Positions 29,683 to 43,711 of a stretch of 64,000 nucleotides of DNA are shown here, piece by piece. Within the stretch, counting starts at the first letter, position 1; every line of letters begins with the position of its first letter. The notes under the pieces are model-generated. The model did not search any database and was not told the origin of the DNA. It saw nothing but the letters and a program-made list of their open reading frames with translations. The position numbers and the translations under genes are program-made. Origin of the DNA: Thioalkalivibrio sp. XN8 (GTDB lineage Bacteria; Pseudomonadota; Gammaproteobacteria; Steroidobacterales; XN24); assembly GCF_011058255.1 (NCBI RefSeq), contig NZ_JAALFH010000067.1, positions 369,724 through 433,723 of the forward strand. Reading direction: 5' to 3'.

Positions 29683-30173
29683 GCAAAGTGGCGGACGACA
29701 AGCTGACTCACGTCGACGCGGCCGGTCGGCCGCGCATGGTCGATGTCGGCGGCAAGGCCGTGACCCGGCGCACCGCCCACGCCCGGATGCGCGTCGGCTT
29801 CCCGCCCGAGGCGGCCCGAGCCCTGGCGGCGAAGGACTTCGCGACCGCCAAGGGCCCGGTGTTCCATACCGCCATTGTCGCCGGCGTCCTGGCCGCCAAG
29901 CGTACGCACGAGCTGATCCCGTTCTGCCATCCGCTCGGGCTCGAGGACTGCGCCATCGAGATCGCGATGGACGGCGATGACGCCGTGATCGATTGTCGCG
30001 TCAGCCTGCACGGCCGCACCGGCGTCGAGATGGAAGCCCTGACCGGCGCGACGGTGGCCGGGCTGACGGTCTACGACATGTGCAAGTCGCTCTCCAAGGG
30101 GCTGGTGCTGCGCGACGCGCGGCTGCTGGAGAAGACGGGCGGCAAGAGCGGCGACTGGAGGGCCGCGGGCTGA
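29679..30173 (+). CDS. moaC: Cyclic pyranopterin monophosphate synthase MoaC
   Basis: 164 residues. Motifs KRTHELIPFCHPL and GRTGVEMEALTGATVAGL with VYDMCKSLSKG are the active-site signatures; the N-terminal MVDVGGKAVTRRTAHA matches the family. It converts the MoaA product to cyclic pyranopterin monophosphate. The ATG overlaps the moaA stop (ATGA). Confidence 0.96.
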   Translation: MSKVADDKLTHVDAAGRPRMVDVGGKAVTRRTAHARMRVGFPPEAARALAAKDFATAKGPVFHTAIVAGVLAAKRTHELIPFCHPLGLEDCAIEIAMDGDDAVIDCRVSLHGRTGVEMEALTGATVAGLTVYDMCKSLSKGLVLRDARLLEKTGGKSGDWRAAG

Positions 30174-30412
30174 TGCAGGTCCAGGTCAACTATTTCGCGT
30201 GGCTGCGGGAAAAAGCGGGTTGCGAAGGGGAAACCCTGGAGACCTCGGCCGCCACCCCCGCGCAGTTGTGGACGGAACTGGACGCGCGTCACGACTTCGC
30301 CACCGAGCGGCGCCACCTGCGCGTCGCGGTCAATGACGCGTTCGCGGACTGGGATGTGGCCCTGCAGCCGGGCGACCGGGTCGTGTTCATTCCGCCAGTG
30401 TCGGGAGGTTAG
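30173..30412 (+). CDS. moaD: Molybdopterin synthase sulfur carrier subunit MoaD
   Basis: 79 residues. Ubiquitin-like fold with the terminal VFIPPVSGG; the Gly-Gly end is adenylated and thiocarboxylated. The start codon shares one base with the moaC stop (TGATG). Short, but the position, length and end are decisive. Confidence 0.93.
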   Translation: MQVQVNYFAWLREKAGCEGETLETSAATPAQLWTELDARHDFATERRHLRVAVNDAFADWDVALQPGDRVVFIPPVSGG

Positions 30413-30414
30413 CG

Positions 30415-30921
30415 GTGAAATTCGAAATCAGTGCCCGGGACGTCGACGTCGCCGCGCTGCGGCAGGAACTGATGAGCCCCGGTTGCGGCGGCTACACTGC
30501 CTTCGAAGGCTGGGTGCGCGATCACCACCAGGGCCGGGCGGTTTCCGGGCTGCACTACGAGGCGTACGAGGACCTGGCGCGCGCGGAGGGGATGCAGATC
30601 CTCGCCGAAGCCGAGGCGCGCTTCGGCCCGGTCCGGCTGGCCTGCGTGCACCGTATCGGCGACCTGGCGGTAGGGGACCTCGCGGTCTGGGTCGGCGCCG
30701 CCGCACCGCATCGCGACGAGGCATTCAAGGCCTGCCGCTACGTCATCGACGAACTCAAGCAGCGGCTGCCGATCTGGAAGAAAGAGCACTACCTCGAAGG
30801 GGAATCGGCCTGGGTGGACTGCGAGCGCTGCCGTGCCGCGGGCCACGGCAAGCACCATCACGACCACGCGCACGAGGGCGCGGCCGCCGGCGAGACCGAG
30901 GGACTCGCGAGCGCCGACTGA
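30415..30921 (+). CDS. moaE: Molybdopterin synthase catalytic subunit MoaE
   Basis: 168 residues from a GTG preceded by GGGAGG. Core motifs GGYTAFEGWVRDHHQGR, HRIGDLAVGDLAVWV and the catalytic lysines in LPIWKKEHYLEG are present. After the conserved end the protein continues for about 30 residues with CERCRAAGHGKHHHDHAHE, a Cys/His-rich tail not part of the core family and possibly metal-binding. It ends three bases before the convergent transporter gene. Confidence 0.95.
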   Translation: MKFEISARDVDVAALRQELMSPGCGGYTAFEGWVRDHHQGRAVSGLHYEAYEDLARAEGMQILAEAEARFGPVRLACVHRIGDLAVGDLAVWVGAAAPHRDEAFKACRYVIDELKQRLPIWKKEHYLEGESAWVDCERCRAAGHGKHHHDHAHEGAAAGETEGLASAD

Positions 30922-30924
30922 GGC

Positions 30925-32424
30925 TCAGCCGCCGCGGGCCCAGTCCGGGAGCACACCCGGCTCGATGGTGAACACCGCCAGCATCAGGGTATAGGCGGCG
31001 GCGAGAATCAGGCCGATGAACACGGCGTTCAGCCAGGCGCCGGCCCGCATCATCATCGGGATCGTGAGCAGCTTGCTGCCGTAGACGATCGCGTTGGGCG
31101 GCGTCGCCACCGGCAGCATGAAGGCGCAGGATGCCGCCAGCGCCGCGGGAATCGCGAACAGCAGGGGGTTCTCCCCGACGCCCACCGCGGCCGCGCCCAG
31201 CACCGGGAGAAAGGCGGCCGCCGTGGCGGTGTTGCTGGTCATCTCGGTCAGCAGCAGGACGACCACGACCACGAAAGCGAGCAGCAGCAGCGTCGGCCAG
31301 GCCTCGAATCCCGTGACCAGCGTGCCGATATAGGCGTCGACGCCGTTGCGGGTCACGGCGGAGGCAAGGCTCAGGCCGCCGCCGAAGAGCACCAGGATGC
31401 CCCACGGCAGCTTGCGGGCGTCCTCCCAGTCGAGCAGGAACTGGCCGCGCGCGAGGTTGGAGGGCACCAGGAACAGCGCCAGGCCGGCGGCGATCGCGAT
31501 GCCGGCGTCGCTCAGGCCGGGCACGAGGGGCTGCAGCAGCGGGCGGAACATCCACAGCGCAGCCGTGGCCGCGAAGACCACCGCCACCATGATCTCCTCG
31601 CGCGAGACCGGGCCCAGCTGTTCCCGCTCGCGATGGATCAGGTCGTGCCCGCCGGGCAACTGGTCCAGATGCAGGGGGAAACTCAGGCGGGTCAGGATCA
31701 CGTAGGCGAGCGCGATACCGACCACGACCATGGGAACGCCGAGGAGCATCCATTGCGCGAAGCCGATCTCGATACCGTAGCTTTCCAGCACGAAGGCCGC
31801 CAGCAATGCATTCGGCGGCGTGCCGATGAGCGTGCCGAGCCCGCCGATATTGCAGGCATAGGCAATGCTGAGCACCAGCACGATGCCGAAATTCTTGAGG
31901 TCGCGTTGCTCGGCCTCGGTGGTGGAGGGCAGTTGCCGCGCAAGGTGGATGATGGACATGCCGATCGGCAGCATCATCAGGGCCGTGGCGGTGTTGCTCA
32001 CCCAGAGGCTGAGGAAGGCCGAGGCGATCATGAAGCCGAGGACGATCGAGTTCGGCCGCGTGCCCACCCGGTCGATGATGCCCAGCGCGATACGCTTGTG
32101 GAGGTTCCAGCGCTGCATGGCGATCGCCAGCAGGAAGCCGCCCATGAAGAGATAGATCAGGGGATTGGCGAAGGGCGCGGTGGCCTGCCCCACGGTGCCG
32201 ACATCCAGCAGCGGAAACAGCGGGATGGGGAGCAGGGCGGTTGCCGGGATCGGGACTGCCTCGGAGACCCACCAGATCGCCATCAGGGCGCCCACTGCGG
32301 CCGTGGACCAGCCGGCGGCCGTCATTCCCTCCGGCGCCGGCAGCAACAGCATCAGCGCGAAGAACGCCGGGCCCAGGAAGAGGCCGAGGCGTTGTCCGCG
32401 CGAGTACGCGTCCGCGGAACTCAC
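30925..32424 (-). CDS. SLC13/DASS family sodium:anion (dicarboxylate) symporter
   Basis: 499 residues from the GTG at 32424. A longer version starting with ATG at 32457 is unlikely because that codon lies in the loop of the tRNA-Asn terminator. About 11-13 hydrophobic helices. Family motifs are VSNTATALMMLPIGMS in the first half and LLTEMTSNTATAAAFLPVL in the second, the two Ser-Asn-Thr sodium and substrate loops, plus LMLPVATPPNAIVYGS. Family members import dicarboxylates such as succinate, or sulfate; the substrate here is not decidable. Convergent with moaE. Confidence 0.88.
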   Translation of the reverse strand: MSSADAYSRGQRLGLFLGPAFFALMLLLPAPEGMTAAGWSTAAVGALMAIWWVSEAVPIPATALLPIPLFPLLDVGTVGQATAPFANPLIYLFMGGFLLAIAMQRWNLHKRIALGIIDRVGTRPNSIVLGFMIASAFLSLWVSNTATALMMLPIGMSIIHLARQLPSTTEAEQRDLKNFGIVLVLSIAYACNIGGLGTLIGTPPNALLAAFVLESYGIEIGFAQWMLLGVPMVVVGIALAYVILTRLSFPLHLDQLPGGHDLIHREREQLGPVSREEIMVAVVFAATAALWMFRPLLQPLVPGLSDAGIAIAAGLALFLVPSNLARGQFLLDWEDARKLPWGILVLFGGGLSLASAVTRNGVDAYIGTLVTGFEAWPTLLLLAFVVVVVLLLTEMTSNTATAAAFLPVLGAAAVGVGENPLLFAIPAALAASCAFMLPVATPPNAIVYGSKLLTIPMMMRAGAWLNAVFIGLILAAAYTLMLAVFTIEPGVLPDWARGG

Positions 32425-32437
32425 GCCGCCCCCGGAA

Positions 32438-32470
32438 TGAAAAGGGGCTGCGACCAACGTCGCAGCCCCT
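32438..32470 (-). terminator. Terminator of tRNA-Asn
   Basis: A 12-bp perfect stem (AGGGGCTGCGAC with GTCGCAGCCCCT, loop GTTG, read on the minus strand) followed by TTTC lies 10 nt after the tRNA 3' end. It isolates the tRNA from the downstream transporter gene and argues that the latter starts at 32424. Confidence 0.85.
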
Positions 32471-32479
32471 GCCGGTGTC

Positions 32480-32555
32480 TGGCTCCCCGGGCCGGACTCG
32501 AACCAGCGACCAACGGATTAACAGTCCGTCGCTCTACCAACTGAGCTACCGGGGA
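32480..32555 (-). tRNA. tRNA-Asn (GTT)
   Basis: 76 nt including an encoded CCA. The acceptor stem TCCCCGG pairs with CCGGGGA; the D-loop has AGCTCAGTTGGTAGAGC, the anticodon loop is ACTGTTAAT giving GTT, and the T-arm has GGTTCGAGTCC. It lies on the same strand as, and downstream of, the aminotransferase gene, with its own promoter-like sequence and terminator. Confidence 0.97.
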
Positions 32556-32592
32556 ATAAACGGTCCCGGGCCAGGCCCGGGAAAGCGCGCAA

Positions 32593-32621
32593 TTTTCAAG
32601 TACGGTGCCGGCCACTGTCAA
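32593..32621 (-). promoter_or_regulatory. Putative promoter of tRNA-Asn
   Basis: On the minus strand TTGACA is followed after 17 bp by TGAAAA, with a GC-rich discriminator (TTGCGCGC) downstream. This is typical of sigma-70 stable-RNA promoters. Transcription would begin about 30 nt before the tRNA. Confidence 0.5.
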
Positions 32622-32630
32622 GGCGAGGAC

Positions 32631-33812
32631 TCAGAGCACGGCCCGGATGCGCTCGACCGCACGCTCCAGTGTCTCCAGTGAACAGGCGAATGACAGCCGT
32701 TCGTGCCCGGGGGCGCCGAAAGCCGCGCCGGGAACGACGGCGACGCCGGCATGCTCGAGCAGGAAAGCGGCGAAGGCGGTGTCGTCAGCGACGCCGTCCA
32801 GCCCGCCAATGGCCTCGCTGACGTCCGGGAAGGCATAAAAGGCGCCGTCGGCCGGCAGGCAGCGGAAGCCCGGCAGGCTGTTCAGGGCCTCGAGCAGCCA
32901 GTCATGGCGCTGGCGGAAGGCCACGTTCATCTCGGCGATGCAGGCCTGGTCCCCGCTCAGCGCGGCCAGGGAGGCGTACTGCGCGATGGAGTTGGGGTTG
33001 GAAGTGCTCTGGCCCTGGAGCTTCTTCATCGCTCCGATGAGCTTGCGCGGCCCGGCGGCGTAGCCGATGCGCCAGCCCGTCATGGCATAGACCTTGGATA
33101 CGCCGTTGATGGTCACCACCTGTTCATGCAGGTCCGGGGCCGCCGTCAGCAAGGTGCAGAACGGCTCGCGGCCCCAGTAGATGTGCTCGTAGATGTCGTC
33201 GGTGGCGACGATCACCGCGGGATGGCGGCGGACGACCTCGGCCAGGGCGGCGAGCTCCGCGCGGCTGTAGGCCACGCCCGTCGGATTGCTCGGGCTGTTC
33301 AGTATCAGCAGGCGTGTCCGCGGGGTGATGGCCGCCTCGAGCTGCGCCGGCGTGATCTTGAAGTGCTGTTCGGGGCCCGCGGCCACGATCACCGGGGTGG
33401 CGTCGGCCAGCAGCACCATGTCGGGATACGAGACCCAGTACGGCGCCGGAATGATCGCCTCGTCCCCCGGGCCCAGCAGGGCCATGCAGAGGTTGTAGAT
33501 GCTCTGCTTGGCGCCGCTGGAAACCAGCACCTGGTCCGGCTGGTACTCGATATGGTTATCGCGGCGGAATTTCTCGCAAATGGCTTCCCGCAACTCCAGG
33601 ATGCCCTCGACGGCCGTGTACCGGGTGCGGCCCGCGCGGATCGCTTCGATCGCCGCCTCGCGGATGTGGGCCGGGGTGTCGAAGTCGGGCTCGCCGGCGC
33701 CCAGCCCGATGATGTCCTTGCCCGCCCGTTTCAGCTCGGCGGCCTTGGCGGTGACCGCCATGGTGGGTGACGGCTTGACGCGCGTGATGCGCTCGGACAG
33801 GCGAAAATCCAC
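32631..33812 (-). CDS. Aspartate/aromatic class I aminotransferase (AspC/AatA type)
   Basis: 393 residues from a GTG with AGGGGG six bases upstream. Fold-type I PLP enzyme of the Thermus-like aspartate aminotransferase group: [33 protein letters not shown], the PLP lysine in [19 protein letters not shown], and the C-terminal [18 protein letters not shown]. It most likely interconverts aspartate and oxaloacetate, though related enzymes also act on prephenate or other amino acids. Divergent from uvrB. Confidence 0.88.
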   Translation of the reverse strand: MDFRLSERITRVKPSPTMAVTAKAAELKRAGKDIIGLGAGEPDFDTPAHIREAAIEAIRAGRTRYTAVEGILELREAICEKFRRDNHIEYQPDQVLVSSGAKQSIYNLCMALLGPGDEAIIPAPYWVSYPDMVLLADATPVIVAAGPEQHFKITPAQLEAAITPRTRLLILNSPSNPTGVAYSRAELAALAEVVRRHPAVIVATDDIYEHIYWGREPFCTLLTAAPDLHEQVVTINGVSKVYAMTGWRIGYAAGPRKLIGAMKKLQGQSTSNPNSIAQYASLAALSGDQACIAEMNVAFRQRHDWLLEALNSLPGFRCLPADGAFYAFPDVSEAIGGLDGVADDTAFAAFLLEHAGVAVVPGAAFGAPGHERLSFACSLETLERAVERIRAVL

Positions 33813-33937
33813 GGTTGACCCCCTGGTGCATAATGGGTGGCAGGCGGCATCGGCCAGCCTCGCCGGAGCGAAGTACAGGCCGTGGCCGACATGTTGAAAG
33901 GAAAGCCGGCCGCCGTCCAGTCAGGGATTCCCGCGAA

Positions 33938-35998
33938 ATGAACCACGATCCGCATACCGCAGCGCCCGACGCCCGGCCCTTCGAGCTGGTCTCCGACTAT
34001 GCGCCGGCCGGCGACCAGCCGGAGGCCATCCTTGGCCTCGTCAACGGCCTGGAGGCCGGACTGGCGTCGCAGACGCTGCTGGGCGTCACGGGCTCAGGCA
34101 AGACCTACACCATCGCCAACGTGATCCAGGAGCTGCAGCGCCCGACGCTGGTGCTGGCCCACAACAAGACCCTGGCCGCCCAGCTGTACGGCGAGTTCCG
34201 CGAGTTCTTTCCCGGCAACGCGGTGGAGTATTTCGTTTCCTATTACGACTACTACCAGCCCGAAGCCTACGTGCCGTCCTCCGACACCTATATCGAGAAG
34301 GACGCCTCGGTGAACCAGCACATCGAGCAGATGCGGCTCTCCGCCACCAAGGCGCTGCTGTCGCGCCCGGACAGCATCATCGTGGCCACGGTTTCCTCGA
34401 TTTACGGTCTCGGCGACCCCGCCGCCTACCTGCAGATGGTGCTGCACCTGGACCGCGGGGACCGGATGCCCCAGCGCACCATCCTGCGCCGGCTCGCCGA
34501 CATGCAGTACCAGCGCAACGAGATGGACCTGCGCCAGGGCACCTACCGGGTCCGCGGCGACGTGATCGACGTGTTCCCCGCCGAGTCCGAGCGGGAGGCC
34601 CTGCGGGTGCAGCTGTTCGACGACGAGATCGAGTCGTTGAGCTGGTTCGACCCGCTGACGGGGGAGCTGCGGCGGAAGGTGCCCCGCGTCACCATTTTCC
34701 CGAAGACCCACTACGTCACGCCGCGCGACCGCCTGCTGGCCGCCATCGACGAGATCAAGGCCGAGCTCCGGGAGCGGCTCGAGGTGCTGCGCCAGGCCGA
34801 CAAGCTGGTGGAAGCCCAGCGGCTCGAACAGCGCACGATGTTCGACCTGGAGATGATCCAGGAACTGGGCTACTGCCAGGGCATCGAGAACTACTCCCGC
34901 TATCTCTCGGGGCGCGAGCCCGGCGAACCGCCGCCCTGCCTGTTCGACTACCTGCCGGCGAACGCGCTGCTGGTGGTCGACGAGTCCCACGTGACCATCC
35001 CGCAGCTCGGGGGCATGTACAAGGGCGATCGCAGCCGCAAGGAAACGCTGGTCGAGTACGGCTTTCGGCTGCCCTCGGCGCTGGACAACCGGCCGCTGCG
35101 CTTCGACGAGTTCGAGGCCCTCTCGCCCCAGACCATCTACGTCTCCGCCACGCCGCGAAGCTACGAGCTGGACCGCTCGGGCCAGGTGATCGAGCAGGTG
35201 GTGCGGCCGACCGGGCTGGTCGATCCGGAAGTAGAGGTGCGGCCCGTGCGGCACCAGGTGGACGACGTGCTGTCGGAGATCCGGCTGCGCGTGGCGCGCC
35301 GGGAGCGCGTGCTCATCACCACGCTGACCAAGCGCATGGCCGAGGACCTGACCGAGTACCTGGCCGAGCACGAAGTCCGGGTGCGGTACCTGCATTCCGA
35401 CATCGACACCGTCGAGCGCAGCGAGATCATCCGCGACCTGCGCCGTGGCGAGTTCGACGTGCTGGTGGGCATCAACCTGCTGCGCGAAGGCCTCGACATG
35501 CCCGAGGTGTCGCTGGTGGCGATCCTGGACGCCGACAAGGAAGGCTTCCTGCGCTCCGAGGGTTCCCTGATCCAGACGATCGGGCGGGCCGCCCGTAACA
35601 TCCACGGCAAGGCCATCCTTTATGCCGACCGCGAGACCGGCTCCATGCAGCGGGCGATCGACGAAACCAACCGGCGGCGGGCCAAGCAGATCGCTTTCAA
35701 CGAGGAGCACGGCATCACGCCACAGACCATCGTCAAGCGTGTCGCCGATGTGATGGAGGGGGCCAGGGAGGCGGGCGCCCGGCCCGGCCCGGCAGCGGGC
35801 CGCCGCAAGGTGGCCGAGCCGCGACTGGCCTACGAGAAGCTGAGCCCCGAAGAAGTGATGAAGCGGATTCGCAAGCTCGAGGCGGAGATGTACCGGCATG
35901 CCCGGGAACTGGAATTCGAGCGTGCGGCCGAGTTGCGCGACGAGATCGAGCGTCTCCGGGAGGAGGGGCTGGGGCTGCCCTCGCACCTTGCCGGCTGA
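33938..35998 (+). CDS. uvrB: UvrABC system protein B
   Basis: 686 residues. Helicase-like DNA damage verification subunit. Walker A is GVTGSGKT (49-56), the beta-hairpin region is [20 protein letters not shown], Walker B-like VVDESHVT, helicase motif [11 protein letters not shown], and a C-terminal UvrC-binding coiled coil ([17 protein letters not shown]). The frame is open upstream but the family starts at this ATG. No convincing LexA box (CTG-N10-CAG) was found in the 125 bp between the divergent starts. Confidence 0.98.
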   Translation: MNHDPHTAAPDARPFELVSDYAPAGDQPEAILGLVNGLEAGLASQTLLGVTGSGKTYTIANVIQELQRPTLVLAHNKTLAAQLYGEFREFFPGNAVEYFVSYYDYYQPEAYVPSSDTYIEKDASVNQHIEQMRLSATKALLSRPDSIIVATVSSIYGLGDPAAYLQMVLHLDRGDRMPQRTILRRLADMQYQRNEMDLRQGTYRVRGDVIDVFPAESEREALRVQLFDDEIESLSWFDPLTGELRRKVPRVTIFPKTHYVTPRDRLLAAIDEIKAELRERLEVLRQADKLVEAQRLEQRTMFDLEMIQELGYCQGIENYSRYLSGREPGEPPPCLFDYLPANALLVVDESHVTIPQLGGMYKGDRSRKETLVEYGFRLPSALDNRPLRFDEFEALSPQTIYVSATPRSYELDRSGQVIEQVVRPTGLVDPEVEVRPVRHQVDDVLSEIRLRVARRERVLITTLTKRMAEDLTEYLAEHEVRVRYLHSDIDTVERSEIIRDLRRGEFDVLVGINLLREGLDMPEVSLVAILDADKEGFLRSEGSLIQTIGRAARNIHGKAILYADRETGSMQRAIDETNRRRAKQIAFNEEHGITPQTIVKRVADVMEGAREAGARPGPAAGRRKVAEPRLAYEKLSPEEVMKRIRKLEAEMYRHARELEFERAAELRDEIERLREEGLGLPSHLAG

Positions 35999-36010
35999 GG
36001 CCCCGAGGCC

Positions 36011-36039
36011 TTGCCCGGCGGGCACTTCGCCGGTATCCT
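36011..36039 (+). promoter_or_regulatory. Putative promoter of tRNA-Val
   Basis: TTGCCC and TATCCT are separated by exactly 17 bp, with a GC-rich discriminator; the tRNA begins 15 nt after the -10 element. It overlaps the region just after uvrB. Confidence 0.5.
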
Positions 36040-36054
36040 TCCGCGTCTTGAACC

Positions 36055-36129
36055 AGGCGCGTAGCTCAGTGGTAGAGCACTACGTTGACATCGTAGGGGT
36101 CGGCGGTTCAAACCCGCCCGCGCCTACCA
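36055..36129 (+). tRNA. tRNA-Val (GAC)
   Basis: 75 nt including CCA. The acceptor AGGCGCG pairs with CGCGCCT; D-arm TAGCTCAGTGGTAGAGC; anticodon loop GTTGACATC giving GAC; T-arm GGTTCAAACCC. Positioned between uvrB and thrS. Confidence 0.97.
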
Positions 36130-36215
36130 ATTCCGCGATCGGCACGCCCCCGGCAGGGATTCTCCGGATGAACTTCCCGGGGCGTGCGGTCCGAATCTGA
36201 GCAAGCAGAGTTCCC

Positions 36216-38147
36216 ATGCCGGTCATTACCCTCCCTGACGGAAGTCAGCGCCGCTTCGATGCGCCCATCACCGTGGCGGAGCTGGCCGCCGACATCGGCC
36301 CCGGCCTCGCCAAGGCCGCGGTGGCCGGCCGCGTGGACGGCCGCCTGGTGGACACCGCCTACCGCATCGAGCGCGATGCGCAGGCCGCGATCGTCACGGG
36401 CCGGGACGAAGAGGGCCTGGAGATCATCCGCCACTCCACCGCGCACCTGCTGGCCCAGGCCGTCAAGCAGCTGTTCCCCAGCGCCCAGGTGACCATCGGG
36501 CCGGTGATCGAGGACGGCTTCTACTACGACTTCGCCTTCGAGCGGGCCTTCACGCCCGAGGACCTGGCGGCGATCGAGCAGCGCATGGCAGAGCTGGCCG
36601 AGGCGGACCAGCCGGTGCAGCGCGAAGTCATGGGCCGCGACGAGGCCGTGGCCTTCTTCCGCGGCATCGGCGAGGAATACAAGGCCCGGATCATCGAGGA
36701 CATCCCCGCCGACGAGACCCTCAGCATTTACGGCCAGGGCGACTTCAGGGACCTGTGCCGCGGCCCCCACGTGCCCCGTACCGGGCTCCTGAAGGCCTTC
36801 AAGCTGACCAAGGTGGCAGGCGCCTACTGGCGCGGCGATGCGCGCAACGAGCAGCTGCAGCGGATCTACGGCACGGCCTGGCCGGACGCCAAGCAGCTCA
36901 AGGCTTACCTGCGACGTCTCGAAGAGGCCGAGAAGCGGGACCACCGCCGCATCGGCCGGGAACTGGACCTGTTCAGTATCCAGGACGACGCCGGCGGCGG
37001 CCTGGTGTTCTGGCACCCGCGCGGGGCCCGGATCCGGCGCGTGATCGAGGACTACTGGCGCGACCAGCACAGCAGGCACGGCTACGAGCTGCTGTTTACG
37101 CCTCATATCGCGCTGGAAGACCTCTGGCACACCTCCGGCCACACCGACTTCTACCGGGAGTCGATGTACAAGCCGATGGAGGAGGACGGGCAGGAATACC
37201 AGCTGAAGCCGATGAACTGCCCCTTCCACGTGCTGGTGTACAAGGATCGCCTGCGCTCCTACCGCGACCTGCCGATGCGGTGGGCCGAGCTCGGCACCGT
37301 GTATCGCCATGAGATGTCCGGCGCGCTCCACGGGCTGATGCGCGTCCGCGGCTTCACCCAGGATGATGCCCACGTCTTCTGCCGCGAGGAGCAGATCGAG
37401 GAAGAGGTCCTGCGCGTCCTCGACCTGACGCTGGAGATGCTGGGCGACTTCGGCTTCACCCAGTACGAGGTGAACCTCTCGACCCGCCCGGAGAAGGCGG
37501 TCGGCTCGCAGGAGATCTGGGACAAGGCGACCGTCGCGCTGCAGGGTGCGCTGGAGCGCAAGGGCCTCGAGTACATCCTCGACGAAGGCGGCGGCGCCTT
37601 CTACGGCCCGAAAATCGATTTGAAGATCGAGGACGCCATCGGCCGCAAGTGGCAGTGCTCGACCGTCCAGCTGGATTTCAACCTGCCCGAGCGCTTCGAC
37701 ATGGAGTACGTGGCGGCCAGCGGGGACCGCCGCCGGCCGATCATGATCCACCGCGCGCTGCTGGGTTCGCTGGAGCGTTTCTTCGGCATTCTCATCGAAC
37801 ATTACGAGGGCCGCTTCCCCGCCTGGCTGGCCCCGGTGCAGGCCGTGGCGATGAATATCACCGACCGCCAGGCCGAATATGTGGATTCTGCCGTGAAAAC
37901 CCTCGCCAATCAGGGGTTTCGGGTGGAATCGGACTTGAGAAATGAGAAGATCGGCTTTAAAATCCGTGAGCATACTTTGCAAAAGGTGCCTTTCCTCCTG
38001 GTCGCTGGCGACCGCGAGGTAGAGGCTGGTTTGCTGGCCGTGCGTTCGCGCAGCGGCGAGGACCTCGGGTCGATGAGCATCGACCAGGCAGGTGAATTCC
38101 TCGCGGCTGAGGTAGCGAAGCGCGGCCGGTCTGTTATGGAGGATTGA
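36216..38147 (+). CDS. thrS: Threonyl-tRNA synthetase
   Basis: 643 residues. N-terminal TGS domain (1-60), the editing domain with [16 protein letters not shown] and a downstream Cys-His pair (DLCRGPHVP), then the class II catalytic core with [17 protein letters not shown] (zinc Cys and His), [17 protein letters not shown], and the C-terminal anticodon-binding domain. The stretch 37875-37990 in the C-terminal domain is notably AT-rich in codon choice. infC follows in the same frame three bases after the stop. Confidence 0.98.
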   Translation: MPVITLPDGSQRRFDAPITVAELAADIGPGLAKAAVAGRVDGRLVDTAYRIERDAQAAIVTGRDEEGLEIIRHSTAHLLAQAVKQLFPSAQVTIGPVIEDGFYYDFAFERAFTPEDLAAIEQRMAELAEADQPVQREVMGRDEAVAFFRGIGEEYKARIIEDIPADETLSIYGQGDFRDLCRGPHVPRTGLLKAFKLTKVAGAYWRGDARNEQLQRIYGTAWPDAKQLKAYLRRLEEAEKRDHRRIGRELDLFSIQDDAGGGLVFWHPRGARIRRVIEDYWRDQHSRHGYELLFTPHIALEDLWHTSGHTDFYRESMYKPMEEDGQEYQLKPMNCPFHVLVYKDRLRSYRDLPMRWAELGTVYRHEMSGALHGLMRVRGFTQDDAHVFCREEQIEEEVLRVLDLTLEMLGDFGFTQYEVNLSTRPEKAVGSQEIWDKATVALQGALERKGLEYILDEGGGAFYGPKIDLKIEDAIGRKWQCSTVQLDFNLPERFDMEYVAASGDRRRPIMIHRALLGSLERFFGILIEHYEGRFPAWLAPVQAVAMNITDRQAEYVDSAVKTLANQGFRVESDLRNEKIGFKIREHTLQKVPFLLVAGDREVEAGLLAVRSRSGEDLGSMSIDQAGEFLAAEVAKRGRSVMED

Positions 38148-38150
38148 CGC

Positions 38151-38669
38151 ATCACGGCGTCCAAACGTGTCAGGCGCAACGAGGACATCGGCGCGCCGCA
38201 ATTGAGGATTATCGGCTCGGACGGCGAGCAGCTCGGCATCATGCAACGCGAGGACGCCCTGCGTCTCGCAGCGGACGAAGGGCTGGACCTGGTCGAGGTG
38301 GCGCCCACGGCGGAGCCCCCGGTCTGCAAGGTGATGGACTACGGCAAGTTCGTCTTCGAGCAGAACAAGAAGAACCAGGTCGCGAAGAAGAAGCAGCGCC
38401 AGATCCAGGTCAAGGAAGTCAAGTTCCGGCCGGGGACGGAAGAGGGTGACTACCAGGTGAAGATGAGAAACCTGGTGCGCTTCCTCTCGGCGGGAGACAA
38501 GGCCAAGGTAACCCTGCGGTTCCGCGGCCGGGAGATGGCGCACAAGGACCTCGGCGCCAAGCTCCTCGAAAGGGTGCGGGACGACCTCGCCGAGCTGGCC
38601 TCGGTGGAGCAGTTCCCGCAAATGGAAGGGCGCCAGATGACCATGGTGCTGACGCCCAAGAAAAAGTGA
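38151..38669 (+). CDS. infC: Translation initiation factor IF-3, starting at a rare ATC codon
   Basis: 172 residues from ATC at 38151: GGAGG lies eight bases upstream and the predicted product begins with (M)[19 protein letters not shown], which aligns with IF-3 N-termini. No ATG, GTG or TTG lies between the thrS stop and residue 18 in this frame, and a TTG start at 38202 would remove the conserved N-terminus. Family motifs are [34 protein letters not shown] and [14 protein letters not shown]. infC is classically initiated from AUU or another non-AUG codon, which IF-3 itself discriminates against, giving autoregulation. Confidence 0.93.
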   Translation: MTASKRVRRNEDIGAPQLRIIGSDGEQLGIMQREDALRLAADEGLDLVEVAPTAEPPVCKVMDYGKFVFEQNKKNQVAKKKQRQIQVKEVKFRPGTEEGDYQVKMRNLVRFLSAGDKAKVTLRFRGREMAHKDLGAKLLERVRDDLAELASVEQFPQMEGRQMTMVLTPKKK

Positions 38670-38753
38670 GCTGCGGGCCGAAGGCGGAAGCCGGAGGCCG
38701 CATCTACGCCTGCAGGGACTCGAGCCCGACCAGGCCATAAAACGGAGAACGAC

Positions 38754-38951
38754 ATGCCCAAGATGAAAAGCAATCGCGGGGCCGCGAAGCGGTTCCGTGC
38801 CACGGGCGGCGGCGGCTTCAAGCGCGGCCAGTCCCACACCAGCCATATCCTCACCAAGAAGAGCACCAAGCGGAAGCGTCATCTGCGGTCCACCGAGATG
38901 GTGGCCGAGGCCGACGTCAAGGCCGTCCGCAAGATGCTCCCGTACGCCTGA
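38754..38951 (+). CDS. rpmI: 50S ribosomal protein L35
   Basis: 65 residues, beginning [20 protein letters not shown] and containing the [19 protein letters not shown] signature. Very basic, and the usual size. Preceded by GGAG and in the universal infC-rpmI-rplT order. Confidence 0.97.
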   Translation: MPKMKSNRGAAKRFRATGGGGFKRGQSHTSHILTKKSTKRKRHLRSTEMVAEADVKAVRKMLPYA

Positions 38952-38962
38952 GGAGGTGACCC

Positions 38963-42793
<3,831 letters not shown>

Positions 42794-42794
42794 T

Positions 42795-43094
42795 ATGGCG
42801 CTGACGAAGGCGGAAATGGCGGAAGCGTTGTTCCAGGACATGGGCCTGAACAAGCGCGAGGCGCGGGAACTCGTCGAAATGTTCTTCGAGGAACTGCGGA
42901 CTGCCCTGGCAAACGGGGAACAGGTCAAGCTGTCGGGCTTCGGCAACTTCGACCTGAGAGACAAGAACCGCCGGCCCGGCCGCAATCCCAAGACCGGCGA
43001 GGAAATCCCCATCACGGCGCGGCGGGTAGTGACGTTCCGCCCGGGCCAGAAGCTCAAGACGCGGGTGGAAGCCTATGCTGGAACCGGGGAATAA
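42795..43094 (+). CDS. ihfA: Integration host factor subunit alpha
   Basis: 99 residues: [20 protein letters not shown], the [13 protein letters not shown] core and the DNA-intercalating arm [20 protein letters not shown]. It begins one base after the pheT stop, the standard pheT-ihfA arrangement. The C-terminus overlaps the next gene by 20 bases. Confidence 0.97.
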   Translation: MALTKAEMAEALFQDMGLNKREARELVEMFFEELRTALANGEQVKLSGFGNFDLRDKNRRPGRNPKTGEEIPITARRVVTFRPGQKLKTRVEAYAGTGE

Positions 43095-43434
43095 CGACGA
43101 ACTCCCGGTTATCCCCGGGAAACGTTACTTCACCATCGGCGAAGTCAGCGAGCTCTGCGGTGTCAAGCCGCACGTGCTGCGTTACTGGGAGCAGGAATTC
43201 CCGCAGCTGAAGCCGGTCAAGCGACGTGGCAACCGCCGCTACTACCAGCGCCGGGACGTGCTCCTGATCCGCCAGATCCGCAGCCTGTTGTACGAGGAGG
43301 GCTTCACCATCGGCGGGGCCCGCCAGCGACTGACGGGCGACGACGCGAAGGAAGACCTCACCCAGAGCGTGCAGATCGTGCGGCAGATCCGCACGGAGCT
43401 CGAGGAAATCCTCAAGATCCTGCGGAGCAAATAG
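43075..43434 (+). CDS. MerR family transcriptional regulator
   Basis: 119 residues. N-terminal winged helix of the MerR type ([23 protein letters not shown], then a wing with [20 protein letters not shown]), followed by a short coiled-coil dimerisation helix ([20 protein letters not shown]) and no effector domain. It overlaps ihfA by 20 bases. This gene is regularly found between ihfA and tRNA-Pro in gammaproteobacteria; its target is unknown. Confidence 0.9.
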   Translation: MLEPGNNDELPVIPGKRYFTIGEVSELCGVKPHVLRYWEQEFPQLKPVKRRGNRRYYQRRDVLLIRQIRSLLYEEGFTIGGARQRLTGDDAKEDLTQSVQIVRQIRTELEEILKILRSK

Positions 43435-43445
43435 GCCGCGGCAGT

Positions 43446-43473
43446 TTGTCCCGGCGGCGCCATCGGGTATGAT
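43446..43473 (+). promoter_or_regulatory. Putative promoter of tRNA-Pro
   Basis: TTGTCC and TATGAT are separated by 16 bp, and GC-rich sequence follows; the tRNA begins 40 nt after the -10 element. Confidence 0.45.
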
Positions 43474-43513
43474 GCCGCCCTCCTCACGGCGAATGGCCGT
43501 CTTCTCTCTCGGT

Positions 43514-43590
<77 letters not shown>

Positions 43591-43711
43591 TCTAACTTCC
43601 GGAATATCAAGCATAAAGCGCGCATCTGGGCTTTACTGCTGCGAATTCGGTACAAACGTTGATCGCGGCGGTGATGTCGGCAGCATCATTATCAGGGCAA
43701 AATCCGCAAGC

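Noticed and set aside
33813-33937. LexA box upstream of uvrB
   Set aside because: Searched the divergent intergenic region for CTG-N10-CAG; only wrongly spaced matches were found.
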